A stretch of 64,000 nt of DNA from Gaeumannomyces sp. JS-464. Taxonomy: Eukaryota > Ascomycota > Sordariomycetes > Magnaporthales > Magnaporthaceae. The DNA lies in contig NGZR01000004.1 of NCBI GenBank assembly GCA_002197995.1, positions 3,100,001 to 3,164,000 on the forward strand. Reading direction: 5' to 3'. The notes under the pieces were generated by a model that was not told where the DNA came from, did not search any database, and was given only the letters and a program-made list of their open reading frames with translations. Shown one piece after another: positions 21,443 to 33,200 of this stretch. The translations under genes were made by a program, and so were the position numbers. Each line of letters begins with the position of its first letter. Positions within the stretch are counted from its first letter, which is position 1.

Positions 21443-23914
21443 CTTGCGCCTCGCCCCCGGCTGGGTCTGTGTCGGCCGTCCGGGAGAGCCCGGGCTGGAG
21501 CCGAGCGGTGGAGGGCGCGGGTACAGGAATGCGGGAGAAACAGAGACAGCGAGGGTGCGTGGGCAGGATGCACGGATTCTGGTGGCGGAGGATGCGGCAC
21601 CAGCCTCGAGCCTGCGTCGACTACGCCTGCGGTTGCGGTGTGCTGGATGGCTCCGGGGCGGCTGCGATGAATGCCAGGGAAAGAAATATTCCGTACGAGG
21701 TGGACGGTGTTTTGGGCCGGCAGGGCTGAGTTAGCAATGTGTCGCGGCGGGTCGTCTGTTGCCGTTGGGCGTCCCGGCAAGAGGCCCACCAAAGATGCAC
21801 CTATCCATCAAACCCACTCCAAGGGCACCTATAGGTGGGTGTGTTTGGTGTCAATGCCAATGCCCAGGGGTGTGTTCGGCCGGATGCCAGGGTGCCGTAT
21901 GCTGGGGGCCCTGGACCAGTGCACCAGGCTTTTTGTCCGCTTTGTTGGCCGCTTCAGTAGAGGTCACAGCGCTGGCTCGTGTTTCTCGGTGTTGACTCCG
22001 GTCATTTTTCCCTCACTTTTTCTTGCTCATAGTCGCACATCGCCCATCAATTCCGACAACACCTCACGAGTGCTGGGGGTTCATGCGCGTATGTGCATTG
22101 ATATCTCGGATATACATTGGCATCATTGCCATACCTCACATTCCCACCTGCTTCAAGGCTCATCCTCATCTCCCATTTGATGCCCAACGGTAGGCAGGGA
22201 GTTTTGTCCCTGGCTTCATGTTGATATTGCTTGGGGCTGGCTGGTTCTCCCAAGGCCCCGCTGAACCTGCCAAGTAGGATGACGAATGCTCCTGCCCACG
22301 GCACCCCGTGCTCGTAAATTTCCGTCCTGTCACACTTAGGTTGTCACGCCGCTTTCAAGCCTAGGAGCAATCCTACCTATCCCAACGCCACTGATGGATG
22401 GAAACAATCATAGCCCCGAGCCTGTCGTCCGCACTTCAACATGAGAGTTCGACCATCGAGAGGACGCGCAAATTGCTGCTCGAATTATCTGTGCCTACCT
22501 ATTGGATATTTAACGCTCCTAAAATATGCTTGGTATCGACACTTACCTCCCAGGCCCGACTGGCTGATCATCGCTCCAGAAACCATGCAGGCCACCCAAC
22601 TTCTAGCACGTGCCTTTACACCAAACGCCTCTCCATCCGTCCCTTGCACAATCCTGTGCCATGTGAGCCATACTTCTGGAGTCGAAACAACCAAACATGC
22701 ATACAAGGTCGCAGAACATGCGAGCAAATAAGCCTTGGACCAAAAGGGCCATGCGCAGAGTACCAGCTTGTTACGCGGTCAGCGCCACGGGGTAACACAG
22801 GCTACGGAAGAATCAGAAGAAAAATCAGAGGCAAGAAGAACAAACCAAGGTAGATAAAAGAGGGAAAATATGCTAGCCTTCCATGAACTTCAGGTTAATC
22901 AGAGTTGCCTTCATTGCGTCCGATGTAAACAAGGTCGAGTGTGTCGAACGCTTATTTCATGGCCCCCGAGCATCCCTCACCATCCAGCCACTTGAGCCCG
23001 CGAGGGGAGAGCTTGGATGGGTGGGGAAGACGAAGACGACATCATATAACCACGCTGGCTTTCATCATCTGTTCGACACTGGTTAGCAGTCTGACAGGGG
23101 ATAACGCAGGTTCGGATTTCGGGAGGCGGGCGCAGGTGGTGCGTATGCGTACATTGTTTTGAAGTGGAAGGATGAAAAAGAAACGAATCAAGTTCTGAAG
23201 CCCAGAACCCGACTGGCGTTGCTTTTGTGCCTGGTATGTTTTTTTTCTGCCAGCCTGGCCCACCACGGAATGCTTCACCGCCTTCAGTGGGTCCCGAGCT
23301 GCTGGATGACTCCAGTTGGGGATGTATTACCCTGAAACTCACCCACCAGGCACTCGATATTTCCGACTCGTCGCTCCACCATTGCTGCTTAAATCTTTGA
23401 CCGAGATATAGCCTCAACAACCAAGAACGGCTATGCGTAATTTCAATGGCTAGCAGGTGCTCCAGCTGTATGAACGGGATACATTCCGAGGTAATGCAAA
23501 TTGTCTTCTTTTACTTTGCCCCCTTCTGATTCCAACCAAGAAACTCCTGTCAAAGAAAACTGTTCTCGCGGGAGTTCGGCACCAAGCAACTCGCCTCCCA
23601 CTTTGTTGGGTGACTCCTTTTGACGTCGAAGGAGGGGCCGCAGATATCAAATGGTAGAACTCGTGTGAAGTCGTATGTCCACACCTCGTAAATTGGGTTT
23701 TCTGACCGTTACCTGCAGACAATACCTACCGAACTGTCTGCTGGTCGGCTACCTGCGCTCTTCGTTGCCTCATCCCCCGCCGCCGCTGTCAGACGCAACA
23801 ACGCTGTCTAGGCTCGCCAGCAACGGCCCTTGCCTCGGCCCGCGAATAGGAGTCTTTTATTGTCAGTGCTTGGATCCCTCTTGAGGCAGTCGATCAGGCC
23901 GGGTCAAACCAGCC
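21443..23914. other. 2.5-kb divergent intergenic region without a supported gene
   Basis: Lies between the divergent AP180 and mitochondrial AspRS starts. I read all frames: the longer ones (22398-22853 plus, 21439-21792 minus) lack recognisable domains and protein-like composition. No tRNA B-box in a plausible cloverleaf was found by eye. It may contain long 5' leaders or a non-coding RNA, but nothing in the sequence shows this. Confidence 0.45.
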
Positions 23915-26408
23915 ATGGCGACCCTAGGCCTTGCCTCGGCAAGATGCGCAGTTCGCACCAACTTGCGCGCAACAAACACTGCCCTCGGCTTCCGAACCCG
24001 GGCTCTCGCTGCTATTCCCTTGGCCAGGTCTTTCAGACGCAGGTCCCTTTCCTCTCAGTCCCCGGCGTCAAACACGGCTGAGTTTTCCCAGAGCTGGGAC
24101 GAGTATAAAAAATTATGTGCGTCGACACGCACCTCGACCCTGTTACCCATCCCGTGACTTGAACCGCCAGCTAAAGGAGACACTCTCTAGTCAACTTTCC
24201 ACCAGCCTCGCCCGCCCGCGATTTCAAGTTTGATCATGTAGTCACAATCAACGGGTTCCTGTGTAAACGCCGAGATCTTTCAACAAAGCTCAGTTTTGTG
24301 GATATCGCAGTCGATAACGGGCCCAGGATGCAACTCCGCTCAGAATGGGTCGAACGAGATAGTCCAGCCCACCTAGCCCATAAGGAGCTCCGCTCGGTGC
24401 CTGCCTGGAGCCCCGTCTCAGTAACTGCCCGAGTGTATGGCTTGGACCGACTTGACCGAGCGCCGACGCGGTCCTGGGATTCAAAGTACCCACCCGGCAT
24501 CGACGAGATCAGTCTCGAGCTACTTTCCGTTCAGGTCCTCAACCCCTGGCCCAAGGACATCATCGTGTCAGAAGGTGTTCAGTTCCCGCAGACAGCCCGT
24601 CATCTTCAGCTACGCTTCTCGGAACCCCTCCGCGAAAGAATGCGATTCCGTGAGCACCTCAAGTCTGTCGCAGCAGACTGCCTCCGCGGCGAAAACCTAT
24701 CCGAGACTGAGACTCCTCTTCTGTTCAAGTCGACCCCTGAGGGTGCGCGCGAATTCCTGGTCCCAACCAGACGGCCGGGCCTCGCCTACGCCCTACCACA
24801 AAGCCCGCAACAGTACAAGCAGACGCTAATGGCCGCGGGCTTCGGAGGCTACTTTCAATTTGCTCGCTGCTTTCGAGATGAGGATCTTCGTGCCGACAGA
24901 CAGCCCGAATTCACACAGGTACGTCTGAACTAACCTCGCCTTGCATCGCAAATAGATCCATCCTGACGACACTGACGCTTGGTGACCCCAACTTTGCGAT
25001 GTGTCGGCATAGCTCGATCTAGAAATGTCCTTTGCAACCGGTGAGGACGTGATGGCGACGGTTGAGCGCCTCATAACACACCTATACAGTGACCTGGCCT
25101 CAAACTTTGTGCGGGCCACCGATTGTGCCGGAGAGGAATGGTACCCAATTCGACGCGATCGGCAGCGAGTGAGTACACGCCATAATAGACTGTAATATGT
25201 TTATAGGTCGCAATGAGGCGCAAGACTAATGTTGGCTTTGTCCCGGCATCAAAGGCTCGCAGGGGCATGGCCGAAATGGCGGACGAATACCCGCGGCTCG
25301 TCAGTGGCCCATTCCCTCGCTTATCTTACCAGGAGGCTATGTCATTGCATGGCTCGGACAAACCGGATCTACGAATCCCTGGACAGGTACTCACTCCCCA
25401 TCTTCCTCTGCTGAATCCTCCGTGGTACCGCCGCCCGCAAGCCACTCAGGAGCTGACGGGCAACTAGATTCAACAAGTCGAGGGTCTCGTTTCGGATGAT
25501 TTTGTCAGCAAGATATCGCCGCTTGATCGTCCCGCTGTCGACTGCTGGCGGTGTAATTTCCCGGGTGCCAGCCCCAAAAAGACCCGCCAATTCTTGGTTA
25601 AATTCCTCGAGAATCTCCCAGACGTGCTAGCTCGTAACCCTGACGGAGAGCCTGTGGTTCTTGTCTGCGACCCCAGCAAGCCACTCCAAGGGTTCTCTTC
25701 TCTTGGATTCGCGGCGGCAGCCGTTCTGACCGACCGAATGGATGAGGGCGAGTTCCTCCTTATGCAGGCGCGACCCGGCCAGCCGTTTGAAGGCGGCAGC
25801 ACCCCGTTTGGTGTCATCAGGGCCATGTTGTACAGCGAGGCCGTGGCGGCAGGGCTCCTGCAACGCAACGAGGGCTTCGAGTTCCTGTGGGTTACAGGGT
25901 TCCCCCTGTTCACGCGCAACAACGAGGTCGACCCGGGCCAGGGCGGGTCGGCCGGGTTCTCGGCGACACACCATCCGTTTACAGCACCGCTCACGTCAGA
26001 GGACTTCGAGCTGCTCGTGACGGATCCCCTTCGGGCCAAGGCGGACCACTACGATCTCGTGGTCAACGGAACGGAGCTCGGGGCGGCAGCCGGCGTATCC
26101 ACATAGCGCACGTGCAGGAGTTCGTATTCCGGAATATTCTCAAGATGACTGACCAGGGGGTGGGCCAGTTCAAGCACCTGCTCGAGGCTCTTAGGGCAGG
26201 CTGCCCGCCGCATGCTGGGTTCGCCCTGGGCTTCGACCGTCTTGCGGCGGTTCTGAGTGGCACAACCTCGATCCGAGACGTGATCGCGTTCCCCAAGACG
26301 ATGAAGGGCGAAGAGCCGTTTGCTGGGAGCCCCAGCCGGTTGACTGAAAGTCAACTGGAGACATACCATCTCCTCATCAGGAAGGATAGCGGCAACACGG
26401 GCAGGTAG
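23915..26408 (+). CDS. msd1: Mitochondrial aspartyl-tRNA synthetase
   Basis: Bacterial-type class IIb synthetase charging mitochondrial tRNA-Asp. Residues 1-50 are an Arg/Ala/Ser-rich import presequence ([19 protein letters not shown]). The OB-fold anticodon domain follows ([18 protein letters not shown]), then motif 2 ([23 protein letters not shown]), the bacterial GAD-type insertion region ([18 protein letters not shown]), GFPLF, and motif 3 ([14 protein letters not shown]). Later exon boundaries: 24918/25013, 25168/25207, 25386/25468. Frame changes occur near 24110-24155, near 24215 (possibly an unrecognised intron), and at 26095, where one G is missing from the run before SRRIH. The 25169-25206 intron is only 38 nt. 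Confidence 0.92.
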
Positions 26409-27650
26409 ACGGCGCAGCGGTTGCATGTCGAATGATATACCCTGATAGCCCCTAAACTATCGCTCACTCACACCTCCTCTCGGTGTATTACTATAAGAGC
26501 GTGTTACATACATCTCCACATATTTGTAAGATACAAGTCTTGCGTCAATGTCTTTATATGTGCCGGGGTGGATAAGAGCAGAGCCTTGTCTCAGGTTAGA
26601 TGGTCCGTCCAAGACTCATTCCTGCGCGTAGCCAGCCACGCACGCCGGGCTTGGATGCTGGTGTATTTTAGCTCTTGGTGCCCAAGGCCTGAGGATGCGT
26701 TCAGGGTGAGTAGCTGTGCACCCATGGTACCTGTAGGAGTCTGAAAGTCTGGGAAGGCACCTGCGCTCGCCCGTGGCAAAACAAGTTAGCGCTTCCCTCT
26801 TGAGCAAGGGGCAGAAAAAAAAGAAAAAAGAAAAAGAGAAAAGGCCTCTGTAAAAGAAACAGTGCGTGAAAAGGGACAGGAGAAGTACAGGAATGATGGC
26901 AGGAAAATATACAGACAAGGGAATAGGAAATGATATATAGAAAGGATATGGGAAAGAATTAAGACAATGGGGATGCGCCGATTCGTGGACGCATCCCACT
27001 GTTCCAAGTGTTTGCACACCAGCATCGACTTGAGCAATGTTTGTTTGGTGCACACCTAGGCGCGACAAGTGATAGGATGTCGAGAGGGCTGGTGGAGAGG
27101 TTGGGCTAGAGGGTGATAATGATACCACGAATCCGTGCATTTGACCCACTGCGCCCCCACCCAAATTGTTCTAACCGTCGGCTGCAGTAGCCTCGCCGAT
27201 TGCTTCTTTGGATGCCGTCAGGTGTCCCGTAACATCCTCGAGAAGCAGGTACCTTTGAACATTCTGGCTGCCCGGAGACACCAACCCACCTGGAAGTACC
27301 GACGTGGTACATAGTTGCCTCTAGGTACAGTGCCACCTGCTATGCTTCAATTCACCTCCCGCCTCAAATCCATATATCTAATCTAGGCGATCGCTTTCCC
27401 CGAAGCCTTGCTACATCGTTCGACTTGCTCAACCACAGGCGAACAAAGACCGACGCTCGCGTTCACCTCCTGCGACACGCGCATATTTGTCCCGGCCACG
27501 GCGATCTATCCTTGTACCGAAACCGATCCGCCGTCTAAAGCGACCGCTGCTGCTCTCCTTGGAGAGCTTCAGAGTGCCTGGCAACCGTCGGTATTCTTGC
27601 CGACCGACCCTGCTATTTGATTCCTTCGTTAGATCAGCCCCCCGGACATC
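26409..27650. other. Intergenic region between the AspRS gene and the TFIIS gene
   Basis: 1.24 kb between two plus-strand genes. AT-rich and A-tract-containing (26815-26845) near the AspRS end, C-rich near the TFIIS start. No gene supported. Confidence 0.45.
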
Positions 27651-28676
27651 ATGGACGACAAGGAGCTGCAGAGGAGCATCAAGGAGCTCGTGAAGGCAAT
27701 CCCCAACGAGCCTCCGGAGGTGGTTATCCGGCTGCTCGAGAACCTGAAGAAGGCGTCGCCTTCCGAGGACAGCCTGCGGTATGACGGCATCAATATACCC
27801 CTGCGCTCTAGGATCATGCGAATGCGACCGCGACTGACTGTGATACCCAGGCAACCCGAGCCGGTGTCGTGGTTGGCAAGCTACGGTCCAACCCCGACAA
27901 GAGCATCGGACGCGTGGCGGCCGAGGTGGTCAACAAATGGAAGAAGAGCGTCGAGGCCGAGAGAAGGCGAAGAAGGCAGGCCGTGGTCAGGGCTCATCGC
28001 CCGCCGCCTCGCCGACCACTGCAAGCGCCCCGCACCGCCGCCGACGATGAAGAGCAGCAAGCCCTGGACAGGAGACGCATCGAAACGGAAATGGGACACG
28101 GATGGCGTCGACAAGAAGAGGACAAGCAGCGCGACGCGTGATAACATCATCGGCCTCCTCTATAACGGATTAGCCTACATGTCGTATGCTCCCATCGACG
28201 ACATCCTAGTCAAGGCCATCGAGGTGGAGAGCGCGGCATTCAAGGCTTACAACGGCGAGACCGCCGAATACCGCACCCAGATGCGGTCGCTGCATGCAAA
28301 CCTAAAAGCGAACCGGGAGTTGGCCAAGCGTGTTTTTGCGGGTGGTATCGCCACCGACAGGTTTGTCAAAATGACATCCGATGAGCTCAAGTCGGACCAC
28401 CTCAAGAAGAAGGAAGAGGCGCTGGAGAAGGAGAATATGAAGAAGGCCCAGGTGCCCATGGTCGAGCGCTCCATCAGCGACGCGCTCGAGTGCGGCAAGT
28501 GCAAGCAGAAGAAGGTCAGCTACACGCAGGCCCAGACGCGCAGTGCAGACGAGCCGATGACCTTCTGTGAATGCACCGTCTGCGGCAACCGATGGAAGGT
28601 ATGTACAAACGCCCCTTCCTGTCCCGTGAGTCCTCGCGGCTCGTTCCTGTCGCTAACCCTTCACCAGTTCTCGTAA
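27651..28676 (+). CDS. dst1: Transcription elongation factor TFIIS
   Basis: Stimulates transcript cleavage by arrested RNA polymerase II. Domain I (LW/TFIIS-N) spans residues 1-80: MDDKELQRSIKELVKAIP, then VVGKLRSNPDKSIGRVAAEVVNKWK. The central domain II contains TRDNIIGLLYNGLAYM, IEVESAAF and FAGGIATDRFVKMTSDEL. The C-terminal zinc ribbon has CGKC and CTVC ligands around the invariant RSADEPMTF hairpin, whose Asp-Glu pair enters the polymerase active site. Intron 1 is 27779-27850. Intron 2 (28599-28667) leaves a 9-nt terminal exon (Phe-Ser-stop) at 28668-28676. Frame changes occur at the intron-1 acceptor, near 27965 and near 28040 in the low-complexity linker; all are consistent with single-base errors. 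Confidence 0.93.
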   Translation: MDDKELQRSIKELVKAIPNEPPEVVIRLLENLKKASPSEDSLRYDGINIPLRSRIMRMRPRLTVIPRQPEPVSWLASYGPTPTRASDAWRPRWSTNGRRASRPREGEEGRPWSGLIARRLADHCKRPAPPPTMKSSKPWTGDASKRKWDTDGVDKKRTSSATRDNIIGLLYNGLAYMSYAPIDDILVKAIEVESAAFKAYNGETAEYRTQMRSLHANLKANRELAKRVFAGGIATDRFVKMTSDELKSDHLKKKEEALEKENMKKAQVPMVERSISDALECGKCKQKKVSYTQAQTRSADEPMTFCECTVCGNRWKVCTNAPSCPVSPRGSFLSLTLHQFS

Positions 28677-29334
28677 CCCCTGGCCCTTGGGCTTTGGCGC
28701 TGTCATGTATCTGCGAGTCTTCTCGTCTACCCCCGTTGAGACTGAGGTTCCAGGCAACATCCACGACTCTAGGAATATCGGATCATGGTGTTAGCTCTTG
28801 TAACACTCCGCGGTGCGCGGTAGGACAGATACTGGATGAAACATGGCGAGCAGCATTTCTGCACCTATGTTTTTGAATTTGGGAACTTCATTTTTCTTCC
28901 TCCCTTTCCCAATTATTTTATCCGGTCATTTCGCTTTCCCTTTTTATCGTCGTTAATTCATCGCGACGGGCGGGCCAACTGGGACTGGGCTGGAGTTGAG
29001 CGGATGGGCAAGGTGTTCTTTTTTATTTGATTATCCCTGGCAGCGCGAGGTCTGGTCCACCAGATCTGATTTGTGCATTTTCCAAGCGCACCTTCTCCTT
29101 TATGGATCGGCAAGTTAAACCGGCTGTGACCTTGGAGCGATGGAGGTGCCACCTAGACCGGGGTACCGGCCATGTAATGACGACGATGGATGGACCGGCC
29201 TCATATTGTATGCCGAGCGAGAACTGGCAATGGACACAAGCCTGTCGCCTAGACTCTCCGCGTCGTTACGGGGCGGCTGGGAGCTGCTCAGAAAGGAAGC
29301 CCTATAGGACTGCATAGCAGGCGGCTGTAGTTGT
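28677..29334. other. Convergent 3' intergenic region
   Basis: Between the TFIIS and cysteine-synthase-like stop codons. Contains T-rich stretches around 28885-28960; no gene seen. Confidence 0.45.
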
Positions 29335-30756
29335 TCAGGCGGTTGAGGGGCTTGCCTTGGAGGCAGCCCCATTCTCGGACTGCCCGCTTGATGAGCCCGC
29401 CGCGCGCGGTGATTCCAAAAGGGTGAAAAGGTCAGCGGCCCCGTCGCGGCGGTCCGCCTCCTCGAGCCCCACGGCGGCGATTTGCTTATAGAAGCGACTG
29501 AGGTGGCGGGAGCCCGAGTCGCATAGGACCGTGACTACCTGGCTTCCGCGAGGGAGCTTGCGGGCGGTCATGACGGCGGCCACGCAGTTCACGGCGCTAC
29601 TGCTACCGATGAAAATGCCGTCGTGCTCCACCAGCCAGCGGGCCATGATGCAAGCCTGCTCGTCGGTGACGCGCACGGCGTCGTCGATCAGCTCGCGGCC
29701 GGCCTCGAAGTTGGACGTGAGCCACTTGAGCCCAACGCCCTCGACGATAGTGTCGACTTGCTGTCGCCGGCGCGTTCCTTCGCGCTCCGAGGACGTGTAC
29801 ATGACGCCGTGCTTAACCTTGTTGTACAGGCCGCTGCCTTGCGGGTCCGCCAGTACAATGCGGGTGGAAGAGAGCCCGGCCTCCTCCTTTAGGTGCAGTG
29901 CCACGCCCGAAATGGTACCGCCGGTTCCGGCGCCGGCAACGAAGGCGTCGATCCGGCCGCCCGTCTGGTGGACGATCTCGGGGCCAGTCGTGGCCAGGTG
30001 AGCCTTGTAGTTGGCCGGCGACTCGAACTGGCCGGCGTAGAAGCCGACGCTTCCGCCGGGCGCGGCCGCGGCGGTATGGCTCTCGGCGCGCGCCCTAGCC
30101 AGGTTCACGAAGTGGCGTTTGTCGGCAATGGGGGCGACGGGGACACGCTCGACGGTTGCGCCGAGGTGCAGCAGCAGGTCCGACTTCTCGTGGCTCTGAT
30201 CATCGGGCATGCATATGTGGGCGCGGTAGCCCCTAGCGCGGGCTAGGATGGCGAGGGAGATGCCGGTGCTTCCGACGGTCCCCTCGTATATGGTGTCGCC
30301 GCGGCCCGGGACGAGCAGGCCGCGCTCCTCGGCGTCGAGGATCATGCTCAGGGCCACGCGGTCCTTTGGGCTGCCGCCGGCACCGTTGAGGAACTCGGCC
30401 TTGGCCAGGATGGTGCAGCCGGTGGCCTCTGACAGGCTGCGGAGCTTGATCAGGGGCGTGCCCCCGATGCACTGCTCGATGCCGTCCCTGACGTCAGCGC
30501 CTAGCGCCCCTGCTTCTGCGACGGCGGGGCCGCCGGACGCATCGTGTTCCTGCAGCTGCACGGTGCCTAGCCCCAGCTGGCCGAATAGAAGGCTTCGCCG
30601 GCGCGGGTCGTCGGCCCCAGGCTTCCTTTTGCCCCTGTATCGCCTCTCCAGGTCTGGGTAGAGGTCTTTGAAGCCCAGCGTGACCACCACGCCGGCCATG
30701 AAGGCAGCCGCCATGGCCGCGGTGCCATAGGCCTTGGGATGATCCGATAGCGACAT
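29335..30756 (-). CDS. mcy1: Cysteine synthase-like PLP enzyme, mitochondrial outer-membrane type
   Basis: Fold-type II pyridoxal-phosphate enzyme related to O-acetylserine sulfhydrylase; the closest familiar group is yeast YGR012W (Mcy1). Single exon, 473 residues, intact. The start is at 30756 (MSLSDHPKAYG); an in-frame ATG 19 codons upstream is less likely. Residues 12-30 (AAMAAAFMAGVVVTLGF) form a membrane anchor followed by basic residues, fitting outer-membrane insertion. Catalytic features: GGTPLIKL, the Schiff-base Lys in SPKDRVALSM, the GTVGSTGISLA phosphate loop and AGTGGTISG. The C-terminal 40 residues are Ser/Ala-rich and disordered. Its physiological substrate is not settled by sequence; biosynthetic cysteine formation is only one possibility. 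Confidence 0.9.
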   Translation of the reverse strand: MSLSDHPKAYGTAAMAAAFMAGVVVTLGFKDLYPDLERRYRGKRKPGADDPRRRSLLFGQLGLGTVQLQEHDASGGPAVAEAGALGADVRDGIEQCIGGTPLIKLRSLSEATGCTILAKAEFLNGAGGSPKDRVALSMILDAEERGLLVPGRGDTIYEGTVGSTGISLAILARARGYRAHICMPDDQSHEKSDLLLHLGATVERVPVAPIADKRHFVNLARARAESHTAAAAPGGSVGFYAGQFESPANYKAHLATTGPEIVHQTGGRIDAFVAGAGTGGTISGVALHLKEEAGLSSTRIVLADPQGSGLYNKVKHGVMYTSSEREGTRRRQQVDTIVEGVGLKWLTSNFEAGRELIDDAVRVTDEQACIMARWLVEHDGIFIGSSSAVNCVAAVMTARKLPRGSQVVTVLCDSGSRHLSRFYKQIAAVGLEEADRRDGAADLFTLLESPRAAGSSSGQSENGAASKASPSTA

Positions 30757-31389
30757 TTTCTTTTGCGTCGCTGTTTCGTTTTCTCCCTTTCTCTCCCCCC
30801 TCCTTTCCTTCACCTATCCCGAGAGATACTGGGGTCCATGAGTGAATATCTGCTTTGAAGCCTGCAGAGGCGTGATGTGAGAGGTGATGCTCATCAAGAA
30901 GACGTATCGGAAGGGGCCCAAAGCAGGTTAAAGTAGAAAGTGGATCCAGATCCGTCTGGTCTGGTGGTTTTTTCTTCTTTTTTTTGGGGGGTTTTTTTTT
31001 CGGGTTTGTCTGCTGCAATGAGCTTTGGGTCTGAAAGGAGCTTGGGCCAAGCCATCGAAATTCAATCAGCTCCATGTGCGCCTCTCCCGCACCGTCGATC
31101 AGCGCTGGCTGCGAGCTCTCGATCTTCGGCGTCCCAGTGACATAGGTACCTAGCCAGCCTTTTACCTTGGGCGAGGGAACTGTAGGAGCCGATGATCCTT
31201 TCCCGCTCGCGCCCCGGAATCCGCCCACATATCCCGCCATTGAACCGTGCCCCGGCTTCCGGAGGAGACCCCTCCTCTTCGCCCCCTTTGGTCAGGGCGG
31301 GAGTGGTGGAAAGGACAAGCTGAAGGGCCCTCACTTTGCCCCGTGGGTAGCGCTCTGCTGCGCGGCTTACCCGGCAGCACGTTGCCGCC
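30757..31389. promoter_or_regulatory. Divergent promoter region with TAGGTACCTA palindrome
   Basis: Region between divergent genes. Contains the perfect palindrome TAGGTACCTA at 31143-31152 and a T/G-rich tract at 30966-31004. No gene. Confidence 0.4.
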
Positions 31390-32999
31390 ATGGATTCGGC
31401 TATTCTAGCCCAGCTATTTAAGCAGTTATTCCGCCACCCTGCATGCGCCAGGCCGCCCAGGCTGGCGGCAGTGGCGCGGCCCTTTGGGACATCGACGGCA
31501 TCGGCTTCCGGGAACGGGCACCGGCCGCATACCGCCCACTCGAGGCATCGCCACAATGACGGGCGTGCCAGGCCGCAGACAGGGACGAGGGGCTTCGCAA
31601 GCCACCGTGGGCCCAAGTCGACCACCCAGGCCGACGCCCACTGGCAGCAACGCACCGACATCTTCACGGTAGACCGGTCCAACGAGTTTGACAGCTACCC
31701 AACGGTCACAGCTGGCGAGCTGCGAGGGCGCAGGGAACGCCCGCGGCGGGTCAAGATGCTCACGCGAGACTTCATCGAGGACAGTCTATACAACCCCAAC
31801 TACGGCTACTTCTCCAAGCAGGTCGTGATCTTCAGCCCTGGGGAGCCCTTCGACTTCATGCGGTTGCGCGACGAAAACGCCTTCCACAAGTTGCTGGGCC
31901 AGCGCTATACAGACTTCGAGGACAGGCTCGATGCCGATAAGCCCTCGGACACGCGCCAGCTGTGGTACACCCCAACCGAGCTCTTCCGCCCCTACTACGG
32001 CGAGGCCATCGCCCGCTACCTCATGGCTAACTACATCCTGGCGTCGTACCCCTATCACGACCTCGTCATCTACGAGATGGGCGCCGGCCGCGGTACCCTG
32101 ATGCTCAACATCCTCGACTTCATCCGCGACACGGAGCCGTCTGTCTACGACCGCACAAAGTACCGCATCATCGAGATCTCATCTAACCTGGCAGACCTAC
32201 AGGCTCGCCAGCTGCTGCGCACTGCCACCTCGCGCGGCCACGCGACAAGGTCGAGATCATCAATAAGTCCATCTTCGACTGGGACCAGCCCGAGCCCGAC
32301 CCTGCTTCTTTCTCGCTTTCGAGGTTTTTGACAACTTTGCCCACGACTGCATCCGCTACGACCTGACCACCGAGCAGCCATGCAGGGCACTGTCCTAATC
32401 GATGGCCAGGGTGACTTCTACGAGTTCTATGCTCCTCACCTCGATCCCCTCGCCGCCAGATTCTTCCGCGTCCGCCTCGCCGCCACTGGGGGCAGTCACC
32501 CCATCCCCTACCCGGCTAATCGGCTGCTGCGCTCTCTGCGCGCCAACCTCCGTTCGCCGCCACCTGAAGCTCTCCGAGTACATCCCCACTCGGCTGATGC
32601 AATTCTTTGACGTCCTGGACCGCTACTCCCCGCCCATCGCCTAGTCACAAGTGACTTCACTCCCTACCTGACACAAGCCTGGCCTGAACGCTCCCATTGT
32701 GCAGACGCGGTACCAGCGCCGTCCGGTGCTGTGTCAACTCCTCTGGTATGCTCCTTGTGTCTCGCTGGCTTGGCTTCCCATCCTCTTCCGAGCTAATCAA
32801 AAAACGCCCATTACAGGTCCATCAGGGGTACTTCGACATCATGTTCCCAACCGACTTCGGGGTGACGGAAGCAATGTATCAAGCAATCACCGGAAGGCTA
32901 ACCAGAGTGTCTTCCCACGAGGACTTTATGCGCCGCTGGGCCTATGTTGAAGAGACGCAGACTCAGAGCGGAGAAAACCCGCTTCTGAAGCTGGTTTAA
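31390..32999 (+). CDS. NDUFAF7: NDUFAF7/MidA-family mitochondrial methyltransferase
   Basis: SAM-dependent arginine methyltransferase family (DUF185); the human member methylates a complex I subunit early in assembly. The N-terminus (MDSAILAQLFKQLFRHPACARPPRL) is a typical import presequence. Family blocks: LTRDFIEDSLYNPNYGYFSKQV, QLWYTPTELFRPYYGEAIARYL, and the SAM-binding loop VIYEMGAGRGTLMLNIL. The end reads VHQGYFDIMFPTDFGVTEAMY. An intron at 32746-32816 (GTATGC..TTACAG) precedes the last exon. At least four frame changes (near 32238, 32305, 32565 and 32640) break the 3' half. The conserved blocks continue across each one, so I treat these as sequence errors. A genuine pseudogene is the alternative. 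Confidence 0.85.
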
Positions 33000-33200
33000 A
33001 ATGCAGTGTAATGACGACCTTGTAAATCTATGGCGTTCATATGTACATTAAAGCCACACGCCTTTACCACATAAATGTGGCCGTCGAAATGGCGGAAAGG
33101 AGAAAAGCAGTCGGCATTGAGAGAAGAAATGCAAGCACCAACAATGTAGCGCCATTTCGAGGGGTGAATGGACACAAGGGGCAAACCCATGGAAGACCGG

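Noticed and set aside
21443..23914. Possible tRNA or hidden gene in the largest gene-free gap
   Set aside because: A GTTCGA core near 22448 lacks a matching acceptor stem or anticodon arm by eye; no conserved protein blocks across frames.
26616..27164. 182-codon minus-strand hydrophobic frame (Phe-rich)
   Set aside because: Translation of an A/G-rich tract giving Phe/Ser/Pro repeats; no start context or splice logic, no conserved blocks.
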